The notes beneath the pieces are model-generated. The model made no database searches, was not told where the DNA came from, and saw nothing but the letters and a program-made list of their open reading frames with translations. The position numbers and the translations under genes are program-made. From positions 1 through 5,653 of the forward strand of contig JAFTEK010000255.1 of the NCBI GenBank assembly GCA_017453705.1: a stretch of 5,653 bases of DNA, written 5' to 3'. Source of the DNA: Treponema sp. GTDB taxonomy: Bacteria; Spirochaetota; Spirochaetia; Treponematales; Treponemataceae. Below, one piece after another: positions 1 through 5,255 of this stretch; within the stretch, counting starts at the first letter, position 1, and the number at the start of each line of letters is the position of its first letter.

Positions 1-25
1 CATAATATCCATATACAGCTTGCAT
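1..25 (-). CDS. 5' end of a leftward gene of unknown function (partial)
   Basis: Only eight codons lie in the window, reading MQAVYGYY before the left edge. The start is chosen because the ATG is preceded at an ideal six-base distance by GAGGAG (bases 32-37 on the minus strand), and a plausible promoter lies just upstream at 43-71. The short N-terminus is not recognisable and no function is proposed. The gene reads in the same direction as the permease operon but is separated from it by about 190 bases that hold a probable terminator and a repeat pair, so it is probably its own transcription unit. That a gene starts here rests on the ribosome-binding site and promoter, not on protein similarity. 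Confidence 0.55.
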
Positions 26-31
26 AACCAT

Positions 32-37
32 CTCCTC
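32..37 (-). promoter_or_regulatory. Shine-Dalgarno site GAGGAG of the leftward gene
   Basis: Minus-strand GAGGAG is followed by six bases and then ATG. It is a near-consensus site and is the main evidence for a gene start at base 25. The two ATPase genes in the window lack such a site. Confidence 0.6.
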
Positions 38-42
38 ATACC

Positions 43-71
43 ATTTTATCATTGCGTGTGTTATTTGTACA
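43..71 (-). promoter_or_regulatory. Candidate sigma70-type promoter of the leftward gene
   Basis: On the minus strand, TGTACA (66-71, four of six matches to TTGACA) is separated by 17 bases from TAAAAT (43-48, five of six matches to TATAAT). Transcription would start around base 36-38, at the upstream edge of the GAGGAG site, so the leader would be very short. Found by eye from hexamer match and spacing only. Confidence 0.4.
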
Positions 72-129
72 GCATAACACGCGGCATCGCCCGCCCCTGT
101 CCGCAAGAAGCGGTTTTTCCAGGAACCTT

Positions 130-182
130 TTCAGCCCCGAAAAAATGTATTCTCAGAGCATATTCAGCCCCGAAAAAGTGTA
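130..182. repeat. Pair of 20-bp direct repeats, 33-bp period
   Basis: The unit TTCAGCCCCGAAAAAATGTA at 130-149 recurs at 163-182 with one change (A to G at position 16). The 13-base spacer gives a 33-base period. The pair lies in the intergenic region between the permease terminator and the leftward gene, about 60 bases upstream of that gene's -35 element. No third copy is visible at the expected positions on either side. The unit is unrelated in sequence to the array at 1921-2040 but has exactly the same repeat length, spacer length and period. It may be an operator, a binding site for a dimeric or multimeric protein, or the scar of a longer array. Confidence 0.8.
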
Positions 183-207
183 GCCCCCGCCAATACAGGG
201 CGGAGGC
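173..207 (-). terminator. Probable intrinsic terminator of the permease operon
   Basis: Read on the minus strand, a nine-pair stem (GCCTCCGCC with GGCGGGGGC, one G-U pair) closes a seven-base loop at 183-207. It begins eight bases after the permease stop codon. A run of five T's follows four bases beyond the stem (plus-strand A's at 173-177). The T run is offset from the stem and falls inside a repeat copy, so termination may be imperfect. Confidence 0.55.
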
Positions 208-214
208 CAGTTTG

Positions 215-1663
215 TCAGATGGTAACTTGCGGATTGTGCCCCATCATGTATGAGCGGACAGAAGGAATAAAGGACATTCCTGTGTAGAAAACCAACGTCG
301 CAATGAACGAAGCTCCTGTCGGCGTGAGCCGGAACAAAGCGGGAATGTGGACTTGAGCCGTGACCGGGTTGAATATGGCGAGCGAGACCGCCACACCAAG
401 CACAACTGACGCAATGCCCACAAGGTTCACCCCATGCGTAAAGCTGTAAACATCCTCGTGGCCTTTCATCCCATAAGCCGCCCTCAGGTCTATATGCTGC
501 TTGCGTACAAAGAAGAAGTCGGCAAACAGGATTGCCGCAAGGGGCGCGTATATGCACGCGCTTATCGTCAGGAAGCTGCCAAAGAATTCGATAATCTTAC
601 CCCAGAGACAGAAGAGGATGCCGTAAAGGGCTAGAATCGTGATGTGGACATTGTAGCTGACCTTGCGGAATGCGCTGCGGAGCATAACGCCGTATATGTA
701 TGCACCGACAGCCTGGGTGCCTATGTTGGCAAAGGCGACGAGCAGCAGGGAGCAGAGGGCGAGCGCGGGTGTGGCAAGGGTGGCGAGCATGGTCGTGGGG
801 TCGTCTATCATCTTGCCGCACACATACTGCATCGCTATCGCCATGACAGCACCGACCACGACAAAGAAGGAACCAGCCAGCCCCTGTCCCAGCACTCCTG
901 CCCAGTATCCGCCCCTTTCGGTCTTGGCAACACGGGGAATTTCCGCCATGCCGCCAACAAGCGTTATGACAAAGGCAAAGTTTGCTTCCACGGACATTAT
1001 GTAGGGGATAATGCTCACCTCGCCTTCAGGACGCTCCGGCCTAAAGTTCATTATGTAGTCAAAAGGAACGGACGAGAAACCCACAATGATTACGACCGCC
1101 CCAACCACAAAAAGCAACGGCACAAGGATGCGCGTAGTCCATGTAATCGCCGAAAGCCCGCGATAGGCTATGAAAGTTCCTGATGCAACGCAGAGGACAG
1201 CCAGTATCGTATGGAAGGGAGAGGGTAAGTCAAGCCCCGCAAAGCCCATAAGGTTCATCATGGACGAGGCGAACAGGTCTCCGCACACCGCATACCAGGG
1301 ATAGTTTATGATGATTATCGTGACAGTCATTATCAGAATGCCCACAGGCCCGAACGCAGCCCTGAGCCAAACCCATATGTCTATGCCAAACCGCACGGAA
1401 AGTATTACAGGCAGCTGATAGATGACAAGCATCAGGATTGCCCCAAGGAAAGCCCCGATGAGCAGCTGCTTGAATCCGACGAGGGTTGCCAGATACGAGC
1501 CTTGCGTGTAGCTCCATGTCGCAATACAGTAGCCTGACAAAACAAGGAAGGCATCCAAAAAGCCGTAGAGCTTTTCCTTGCCCATCACAGGCAGGACACC
1601 AAACATCGCCTCTTTTTCTATAGCGGCATTGCCATTGGCCGCGTTGTTCTTGTTGCCGCTCAC
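215..1663 (-). CDS. NCS1-family permease (cytosine/purine/allantoin type)
   Basis: This 482-residue inner-membrane protein has about twelve hydrophobic segments (roughly residues 35-55, 68-90, 105-122, 150-168, 178-198, 220-240, 255-280, 295-325, 337-355, 362-386, 408-432 and 446-470). Length and topology fit the nucleobase:cation symporter-1 family (Transp_cyt_pur), which imports nucleobases, allantoin, hydantoins or thiamine precursors with H+ or Na+. Family-like features are the glycine- and aromatic-rich first helix (SGYCIATWSYTQG, 43-55) and ADFFFVRK at 381-388, the usual end of helix 10. The conserved Asp-Tyr-Ser-Arg element after helix 6 appears as EIPRV at 241-245. The start is GTG, supported by AGGAGG six bases upstream and by a four-base overlap (GTGA) with the stop of the small upstream gene. 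Substrate cannot be read from the sequence; cytosine, purines or hydroxymethylpyrimidine are all possible, and no pathway gene lies nearby. Confidence 0.85.
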   Translation of the reverse strand: MSGNKNNAANGNAAIEKEAMFGVLPVMGKEKLYGFLDAFLVLSGYCIATWSYTQGSYLATLVGFKQLLIGAFLGAILMLVIYQLPVILSVRFGIDIWVWLRAAFGPVGILIMTVTIIIINYPWYAVCGDLFASSMMNLMGFAGLDLPSPFHTILAVLCVASGTFIAYRGLSAITWTTRILVPLLFVVGAVVIIVGFSSVPFDYIMNFRPERPEGEVSIIPYIMSVEANFAFVITLVGGMAEIPRVAKTERGGYWAGVLGQGLAGSFFVVVGAVMAIAMQYVCGKMIDDPTTMLATLATPALALCSLLLVAFANIGTQAVGAYIYGVMLRSAFRKVSYNVHITILALYGILFCLWGKIIEFFGSFLTISACIYAPLAAILFADFFFVRKQHIDLRAAYGMKGHEDVYSFTHGVNLVGIASVVLGVAVSLAIFNPVTAQVHIPALFRLTPTGASFIATLVFYTGMSFIPSVRSYMMGHNPQVTI

Positions 1664-1845
1664 AGCCAGCCTCCTGCAATAACAAGAATCAGGCAGACAG
1701 CCCCCACGATGGCGGCAAAGATATAGTCACGCCTTCCCATTCTTGGCGGAAACTTGTAGTCGCCATTCTCCATAGCGCTAATGCGCTCATCTAGCTGTGC
1801 CTCAAATTCAGACTGGGCATTGCCAGCGAAAAAATCGTTTTTCAT
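1660..1845 (-). CDS. Small single-helix membrane protein coupled to the permease
   Basis: This gene encodes 61 residues: a charged cytoplasmic-type N-terminal part (EFEAQLDERISAMENGDYKF, 13-32), a basic turn (PPRMGRRD, 33-40) and one transmembrane helix (41-60) ending at the C-terminus. By the positive-inside rule the N-terminus should face the cytoplasm. Its TGA stop overlaps the permease GTG, so the two are almost certainly translated together, and AGGAGG for the permease lies inside its last codons. Small one-helix proteins encoded next to secondary transporters are known from other symporter families as stability or assembly subunits, and that role is inferred here. I chose the ATG at 1845. 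A longer reading from a GTG at 1944 would add 33 residues but runs into the repeat array and lacks a ribosome-binding site. The ATG at 1845 also lacks a clear one, so start or expression may depend on the upstream small ORF or on a leaderless transcript. Confidence 0.7.
   Translation of the reverse strand: MKNDFFAGNAQSEFEAQLDERISAMENGDYKFPPRMGRRDYIFAAIVGAVCLILVIAGGWL
1670..1675 (-). promoter_or_regulatory. Shine-Dalgarno site AGGAGG of the permease
   Basis: Minus-strand AGGAGG is placed six bases before the GTG at 1663. It fixes the permease start at a GTG that overlaps the preceding stop codon. Confidence 0.75.
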
Positions 1846-1852
1846 ACAGGTG

Positions 1853-1881
1853 ATGTTAAAATATAACGATTTGTTTGTCCA
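1853..1881 (-). promoter_or_regulatory. Candidate promoter close to the small membrane gene
   Basis: On the minus strand TGGACA (1876-1881, five of six) is followed after 17 bases by TAACAT (1853-1858, four of six). It ends seven bases before the ATG at 1845, so the transcript would begin at or next to the start codon, the same geometry as the two ATPase genes. The -10 match is only moderate, and a rival promoter with a perfect TATAAT lies inside the repeat array. Confidence 0.3.
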
Positions 1882-1915
1882 GACCCCCGCCGCAATAGCC
1901 CCTGTTATCTCCCAT
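1856..1915 (-). CDS. Possible 19-codon upstream ORF (leader peptide)
   Basis: A minus-strand ATG at 1915 opens a 19-codon frame (MGDNRGYCGGGLDKQIVIF) that ends with TAA ten bases before the ATG of the small membrane gene. It is preceded by AAAGGA (1921-1926) at a five-base distance, and that AAAGGA is the edge of the first repeat unit read in reverse. If the operon is transcribed from the array, this frame would be translated first and could feed ribosomes into the downstream gene, which lacks its own Shine-Dalgarno site. Short frames with a chance ribosome-binding site are common, so this is tentative. Confidence 0.25.
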   Translation of the reverse strand: MGDNRGYCGGGLDKQIVIF

Positions 1916-1920
1916 AGGTT

Positions 1921-2040
1921 TCCTTTGAATTCTGACAAAAACACCCTTGTAAATCATTTGAAAAATGACAAAAATTATACACAGAAACCTTTGAAAAATG
2001 ACAAAAGAACACATGCAAAATCCTTTGAATTCTGACAAAA
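1921..2040. repeat. Array of four 20-bp direct repeats, 33/33/34-bp period
   Basis: Units lie at 1921-1940, 1954-1973, 1987-2006 and 2021-2040. The outer two are identical (TCCTTTGAATTCTGACAAAA). The inner two share a variant core in which AATTCTG is AAAAATG, differing from each other only in the first and third bases. Spacers are 13, 13 and 14 bases and are unrelated to one another. The core TTTG-N8-CAAA is a short dyad, as expected for a dimeric DNA-binding protein, and a 33-base period is close to three helical turns, which would put all sites on one face. The array fills the space between the divergent permease operon and the first ATPase gene, is much more AT-rich than its flanks, and contains the -35 element of the ATPase promoter in unit 4. 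Confidence 0.92.
1974..2004 (-). promoter_or_regulatory. Candidate leftward promoter inside the repeat array
   Basis: Minus-strand TTGTCA (1999-2004, within unit 3, five of six) and a perfect TATAAT (1974-1979, in the spacer after unit 2) are 19 bases apart, slightly longer than ideal. A transcript from here would start near 1967, run through units 2 and 1 and the 19-codon frame, and then enter the permease operon. It is the best -10 match on this strand, but the long spacer lowers confidence. Confidence 0.35.
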
Positions 2041-2052
2041 GCATTGTATAAT
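2024..2052 (+). promoter_or_regulatory. Promoter of the first ATPase gene, predicted leaderless
   Basis: TTTGAA (2024-2029, inside repeat unit 4) is followed by 17 bases and a perfect TATAAT (2047-2052). Only five bases separate the -10 from the ATG at 2058, so transcription should begin at or within a base or two of the start codon. There is no Shine-Dalgarno sequence. An in-frame TAA at 2052-2054, overlapping the last base of the -10, rules out any start further upstream. Any protein bound to unit 4 would cover the -35 and block transcription. Confidence 0.7.
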
Positions 2053-2057
2053 AAGCT

Positions 2058-3455
2058 ATGCTGCAAAGAGATATATGGGAAGAGCTTGTCGCTTGGAAAA
2101 ACCGTCACCACCATCCCCTTGTGCTGCGGGGGTTGAGGCAGATAGGCAAGACGTTCATAGTGAAGGAATTCGGCAGGACATTCTATGACAACGTGGTCTA
2201 CCTTGACCTGAGGGCTAACAATTCCGTTCATGCGGCGTTTGAAGGCTCATTTGACATCAAGCAGATGGTTCTTGCCATCACGTCCGTCGATGTGTCCGCC
2301 CGCTTTGTGCCCGGAAAAACCCTGCTCATACTGGACGAAATCCAGGACTGCCCCAACGCTCTCAGCTCGCTCAAGTACTGGGATCTGGACGGCAGCTTTG
2401 ACGTGATATGCACCGGCAGCTTCCTTGGTGTGAAGGGGTTCAGGGCACCTTATGAGCGTGGCGTTCCTGTGGGCTATGAGGAGCAGCTGACCATGCACCC
2501 CCTGACATTCAGTGAATTTCTTGTGAACACCGGGATGGACGGGGGCGTTCTGGATTATGTTGCCCGCTGCCTTAAAGAGAGGACTATGGTGGAAAAGACC
2601 GTCCACGAGAGCATGCGCACGCTCTACCTCCAGTATCTTGTTGTGGGCGGAATGCCCGAAGCGGTGGTCAGATTCTTTGAGACGCACGACCTTAATGCCG
2701 TCAGGGAAATCCAGAGGGGCATACTCCAGTCCATAAAGGATGACTTTGGCCGCTACAAGGACAAAGACGGCAATGACAGGATAAACGATGTCCTCAAGCT
2801 CCGCGCGGAGGCCTGCCTTGCATCCCTGCCCGCCCAGCTTTCCAAGGAATACAAGAAGTTCCAGTACAGCCTTGTTGATGTCAAAGGACATTCGCCGGAG
2901 AAGGCGGACGGCCTGCAGTACCTGGAGGACGTGGGGCTTGTCGTCCGCTCCTACAACACGCGGGAGATTGCAAGCCCCCTTGAGGGCGTGAAGATACCCA
3001 CGGAGTTCAAGGTATTCTTCGCCGACACAGGACTTCTTGTCTCACAAATGGGGAATGATGTTGCCATGAAAGTCCTTATGGGAGACCTTGGCGCGTACAA
3101 GGGAGCCATTGCGGAGAACATGGTCGCCTCCGCCTTTGCCAATGAAGGCAGGAGCCTCTATTACTTCCATGCGCCCAGCGGTTCACCGGAGCTGGACTTT
3201 ATCTTTGAGCGGGACGGAGAGGCGGTCATTGTGGAATGTAAGTCCACCAACAACAGGGCGACCAGCATGAAATTTGTGCTTGCCACCCCTCAGCGTTATG
3301 GGAGGCATCCTGCCGTGAAATTCGCGGACGCGAACGTAGGCGGAGGAGATGGATTTGACACGAATCCCCTCTATGCTCTTGGATTCATGCGCAAAAAGAA
3401 AGAGAGCTACCCCTTGGAGATGGTGGATGTGGCAAAACTGCGGGTTCCGGAGTAG
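2058..3455 (+). CDS. AAA_14/DUF4143 ATPase with C-terminal PD-(D/E)XK signature
   Basis: The product has 465 residues, normal for this family of orphan P-loop ATPases. The Walker A motif is GLRQIGKT (25-32), the Walker B is LLILDEIQ (89-96, with D93 and E94), and a TGS turn at 119-121 follows, as in AAA_14 proteins. The middle part is helical and the C-terminal DUF4143 region carries an ELD...VECK pattern (E378, D380, E393, K395), the restriction-endonuclease-like core. No signal peptide or membrane segment is visible, so it should be cytoplasmic. The family is widespread and multicopy in anaerobes and archaea; its biological role is not established, and defence, mobile-element or regulatory roles have all been considered. 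The start is forced by the Walker A position and by a stop codon two codons upstream. Transcription is predicted from a leaderless promoter overlapping the last unit of a 33-bp repeat array. The gene is intact, with no frameshift. Confidence 0.9.
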   Translation: MLQRDIWEELVAWKNRHHHPLVLRGLRQIGKTFIVKEFGRTFYDNVVYLDLRANNSVHAAFEGSFDIKQMVLAITSVDVSARFVPGKTLLILDEIQDCPNALSSLKYWDLDGSFDVICTGSFLGVKGFRAPYERGVPVGYEEQLTMHPLTFSEFLVNTGMDGGVLDYVARCLKERTMVEKTVHESMRTLYLQYLVVGGMPEAVVRFFETHDLNAVREIQRGILQSIKDDFGRYKDKDGNDRINDVLKLRAEACLASLPAQLSKEYKKFQYSLVDVKGHSPEKADGLQYLEDVGLVVRSYNTREIASPLEGVKIPTEFKVFFADTGLLVSQMGNDVAMKVLMGDLGAYKGAIAENMVASAFANEGRSLYYFHAPSGSPELDFIFERDGEAVIVECKSTNNRATSMKFVLATPQRYGRHPAVKFADANVGGGDGFDTNPLYALGFMRKKKESYPLEMVDVAKLRVPE

Positions 3456-3480
3456 GGGCACAGTGACGGCAAGCCCCCGA

Positions 3481-3508
3481 AAGCACGTCAGCCTAAGCTG
3501 CCGTGCTT
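3481..3508 (+). terminator. 28-base hairpin after the first ATPase gene, likely terminator
   Basis: AAGCACG-t-CAGC pairs with GCTG-c-CGTGCTT around a CTAA loop, giving eleven pairs with a single T/C mismatch. It starts 26 bases after the stop codon. The following bases (ATCTT) are only weakly T-rich, so this may be a poor intrinsic terminator, an mRNA-stabilising stem, or a palindromic protein site. Confidence 0.5.
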
Positions 3509-3601
3509 ATCTTGCAGAACTGGAGCGCACCACGCGGAAACCCGCCTCGCACCCCTGCACATCCCGGCGGAAAAGGGGCTGCGGCAGTTGCGGACGTTTC
3601 C

Positions 3602-3630
3602 TTGAAATTCCGCCCACCCTGTGCTAGACT
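3602..3630 (+). promoter_or_regulatory. Promoter of the second ATPase gene, predicted leaderless
   Basis: TTGAAA (3602-3607, five of six) is followed after 17 bases by TAGACT (3625-3630, four of six), with an extended TG at 3622-3623. The -10 ends six bases before the ATG at 3637, so the first transcribed base should be the A of the start codon. There is no Shine-Dalgarno sequence. The in-frame TAG at 3625-3627 forms the first half of the -10 and forbids an upstream start. The region between the hairpin and this promoter (3509-3601) shows no recognisable gene. Confidence 0.6.
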
Positions 3631-3636
3631 TGGCTC

Positions 3637-5220
3637 ATGGCAAGCAGACGAAAGATGCCCATAGGCATACAGGACTTCGAGACACTTCGAGAAGAAGGCT
3701 ATGTATACGTAGACAAGACAGCCCTCATTTACGAACTTGTACAGAACGGAAAGCCCTACTTTCTCTCCCGCCCCAGGCGCTTTGGAAAGAGCCTTCTTGT
3801 GACGACGCTGGAGGCATATTTCAGGGGCAAAAAGGAGCTTTTCACCGGGCTTGCCTTGGAGCAGCTGGAGACCGAATGGGCGGAATACCCGGTGCTCAAG
3901 TTCAGCCTTGCGGGCGGTGAGTTCACGCAACAGGAGGGACTGAGAAATGCACTGCGCAAGTCGCTGGGGAATTTCGAGGAGAAGTACGGCCTGCCACGCT
4001 CCGATGACGGAGACCTCCCCGAAAGGTTCGCCGACGCGCTCCATAACGCCTGCGAAAAAACCGGCCGCAGGGTAGCCGTGCTGGTGGATGAGTACGACAC
4101 CCCCCTGCTAAAAAACCTTGGCGATAATCCTGAGCAGGAGAAGGCCAATCGCGCCCTGTACAAGGGCTTCTTTGCCGTGCTCAAGGACTGTGACGCATAC
4201 ACAAAATTCGTCCTGTTCACAGGCGTGACAAAGTTCTCCAAGGTAAGCATATTCAGCGACCTGAACCAATTGCAGGACATCTCGATGCACCGGGAATATG
4301 CGGCCATCTGCGGCATAACGCAGGAAGAGCTGGAAAAGGATTTCTTGCCAGAGATAGATGCTATGACTCAAAACAACGATATGACGAGGGAAGAGTGCCT
4401 TGCCAGGCTCAAGGAATTCTACGACGGCTACCACTTTACGAAGAATTCACCGGGCATATACAACCCATTCAGCCTTATGAATGCATTCAGCAACAGGGAG
4501 TTCGGCAGATACTGGTTCGGTACAGGAACACCGACATTCCTTGTTCAGAAGCTCAAGGAGATAAACTTCAACCCCCGCACGTTCAGTGACGGAAGCCTTT
4601 ACAGCTCAGAAAGCGAGATAACGGACTACCGCCCCGACAACCCGGATGTGCTGCCCCTCCTGTACCAGTCGGGCTACCTGACCATAAAGGACTATGACAG
4701 GCGGCGACAGCGGCTCACACTGGGCTATCCCAACGACGAGGTGAAATACGGCTTTACGGAAAGCCTTTCTACCGTATATCTGCCTGCTTCAAATGGAAAA
4801 CCCGGGATAGATATCTTTGCCATAGACGATGCTATTGAGGAAGGAGACACCGAGAAACTGAAAAATCAGCTCACTGCCCTGTTCGCCCGGCTGCCCTATG
4901 TGGCGGGCAAGACGGACGATGCGATGCTGGAGCGTGACTTCCAGAATGTGATTTACCTGACATTCCTTCTGCTGGGTCAGTTCGTACACGTGGAGCAGCA
5001 TACAGCGCAGGGCAGGGCAGACTGCACCGTTGAGACAGACCGCTATGTCTATATCTTTGAGTTCAAGCGTGACGGCTCTGCAGATAACGCACTTGACCAG
5101 ATAGAAAGCTCCAAGTATGCCGCCCCATATCAAGCAGACAAACGGACACTCATAAAGGTAGGCGCGGTATTCTCCAGTGCAGAGAAGAACATCACGGAGT
5201 GGAAGGCAGTGCGGGACTAG
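3637..5220 (+). CDS. AAA-ATPase_like / PDDEXK_9 family protein
   Basis: The product has 527 residues, the usual length for this family. The N-terminus MPIGIQDFETLREEGYVYVD (7-26) is the family opening, followed by the Walker A-like RPRRFGKS (45-52, with K51), Walker B VLVDEYD (148-154, with D151 and E152) and the diagnostic VTKFSKVSIFSDLNQLQDIS block (197-216). The C-terminal PDDEXK_9 domain shows GRAD (459-462), FEFK (474-477, with E475 and K477) and QI at 488-489 in the order expected of a restriction-endonuclease-like core, so the nuclease centre looks intact. No membrane segment is seen. The family is found in many copies in gut and oral anaerobes and its function is unknown. It is a different family from the upstream ATPase although both join a P-loop ATPase to a nuclease fold. 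An alternative start is Met7 (3655), which lies nearer the usual family start but has no ribosome-binding site; Met1 fits the leaderless promoter. Confidence 0.9.
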   Translation: MASRRKMPIGIQDFETLREEGYVYVDKTALIYELVQNGKPYFLSRPRRFGKSLLVTTLEAYFRGKKELFTGLALEQLETEWAEYPVLKFSLAGGEFTQQEGLRNALRKSLGNFEEKYGLPRSDDGDLPERFADALHNACEKTGRRVAVLVDEYDTPLLKNLGDNPEQEKANRALYKGFFAVLKDCDAYTKFVLFTGVTKFSKVSIFSDLNQLQDISMHREYAAICGITQEELEKDFLPEIDAMTQNNDMTREECLARLKEFYDGYHFTKNSPGIYNPFSLMNAFSNREFGRYWFGTGTPTFLVQKLKEINFNPRTFSDGSLYSSESEITDYRPDNPDVLPLLYQSGYLTIKDYDRRRQRLTLGYPNDEVKYGFTESLSTVYLPASNGKPGIDIFAIDDAIEEGDTEKLKNQLTALFARLPYVAGKTDDAMLERDFQNVIYLTFLLLGQFVHVEQHTAQGRADCTVETDRYVYIFEFKRDGSADNALDQIESSKYAAPYQADKRTLIKVGAVFSSAEKNITEWKAVRD

Positions 5221-5231
5221 CGAGGAATTTT

Positions 5232-5255
5232 CTTGCCCTTGGAGTGGCCGGCAAG
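5232..5255 (+). terminator. Weak hairpin after the second ATPase gene
   Basis: CTTGCC (5232-5237) pairs with GGCAAG (5250-5255) over a 12-base loop, 12 bases after the stop codon. No T run follows, so intrinsic termination is doubtful. The right arm abuts the Rpn-like remnant, and the hairpin may instead mark that junction. Confidence 0.25.

Noticed and set aside
101..118. Plus-strand terminator CCGC-AAGAA-GCGG followed by T's
   Set aside because: The stem is only four pairs, and no plus-strand gene lies upstream in the window for it to serve.
644..1183. Long plus-strand frame (179 codons) opposite the permease gene
   Set aside because: It has no recognisable motif or hydrophobic pattern and is a composition shadow of the permease coding strand.
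1846..1944. 33-residue N-terminal extension of the small membrane protein from a GTG at 1944
   Set aside because: The extension is partly translated repeat unit, has no properly spaced ribosome-binding site, and adds nothing that looks like a domain; the internal ATG at 1845 is simpler.
1921..2040. CRISPR array
   Set aside because: The repeats are only 20 bases with two variant cores, the spacers are 13-14 bases (too short for CRISPR), there are only four units, and no cas gene is present. The position over a promoter fits operator sites better.
3456..3636. Gene remnant or tRNA in the gap between the two ATPase genes
   Set aside because: I read all frames by eye and saw no protein motif, and no cloverleaf with a T-loop GTTC sequence and acceptor pairing.
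3493..4044. Minus-strand frame of 183 codons opposite the start of the second ATPase gene
   Set aside because: It overlaps a well-supported gene with clear family motifs, runs through its promoter, and has low-complexity content without any recognisable domain.
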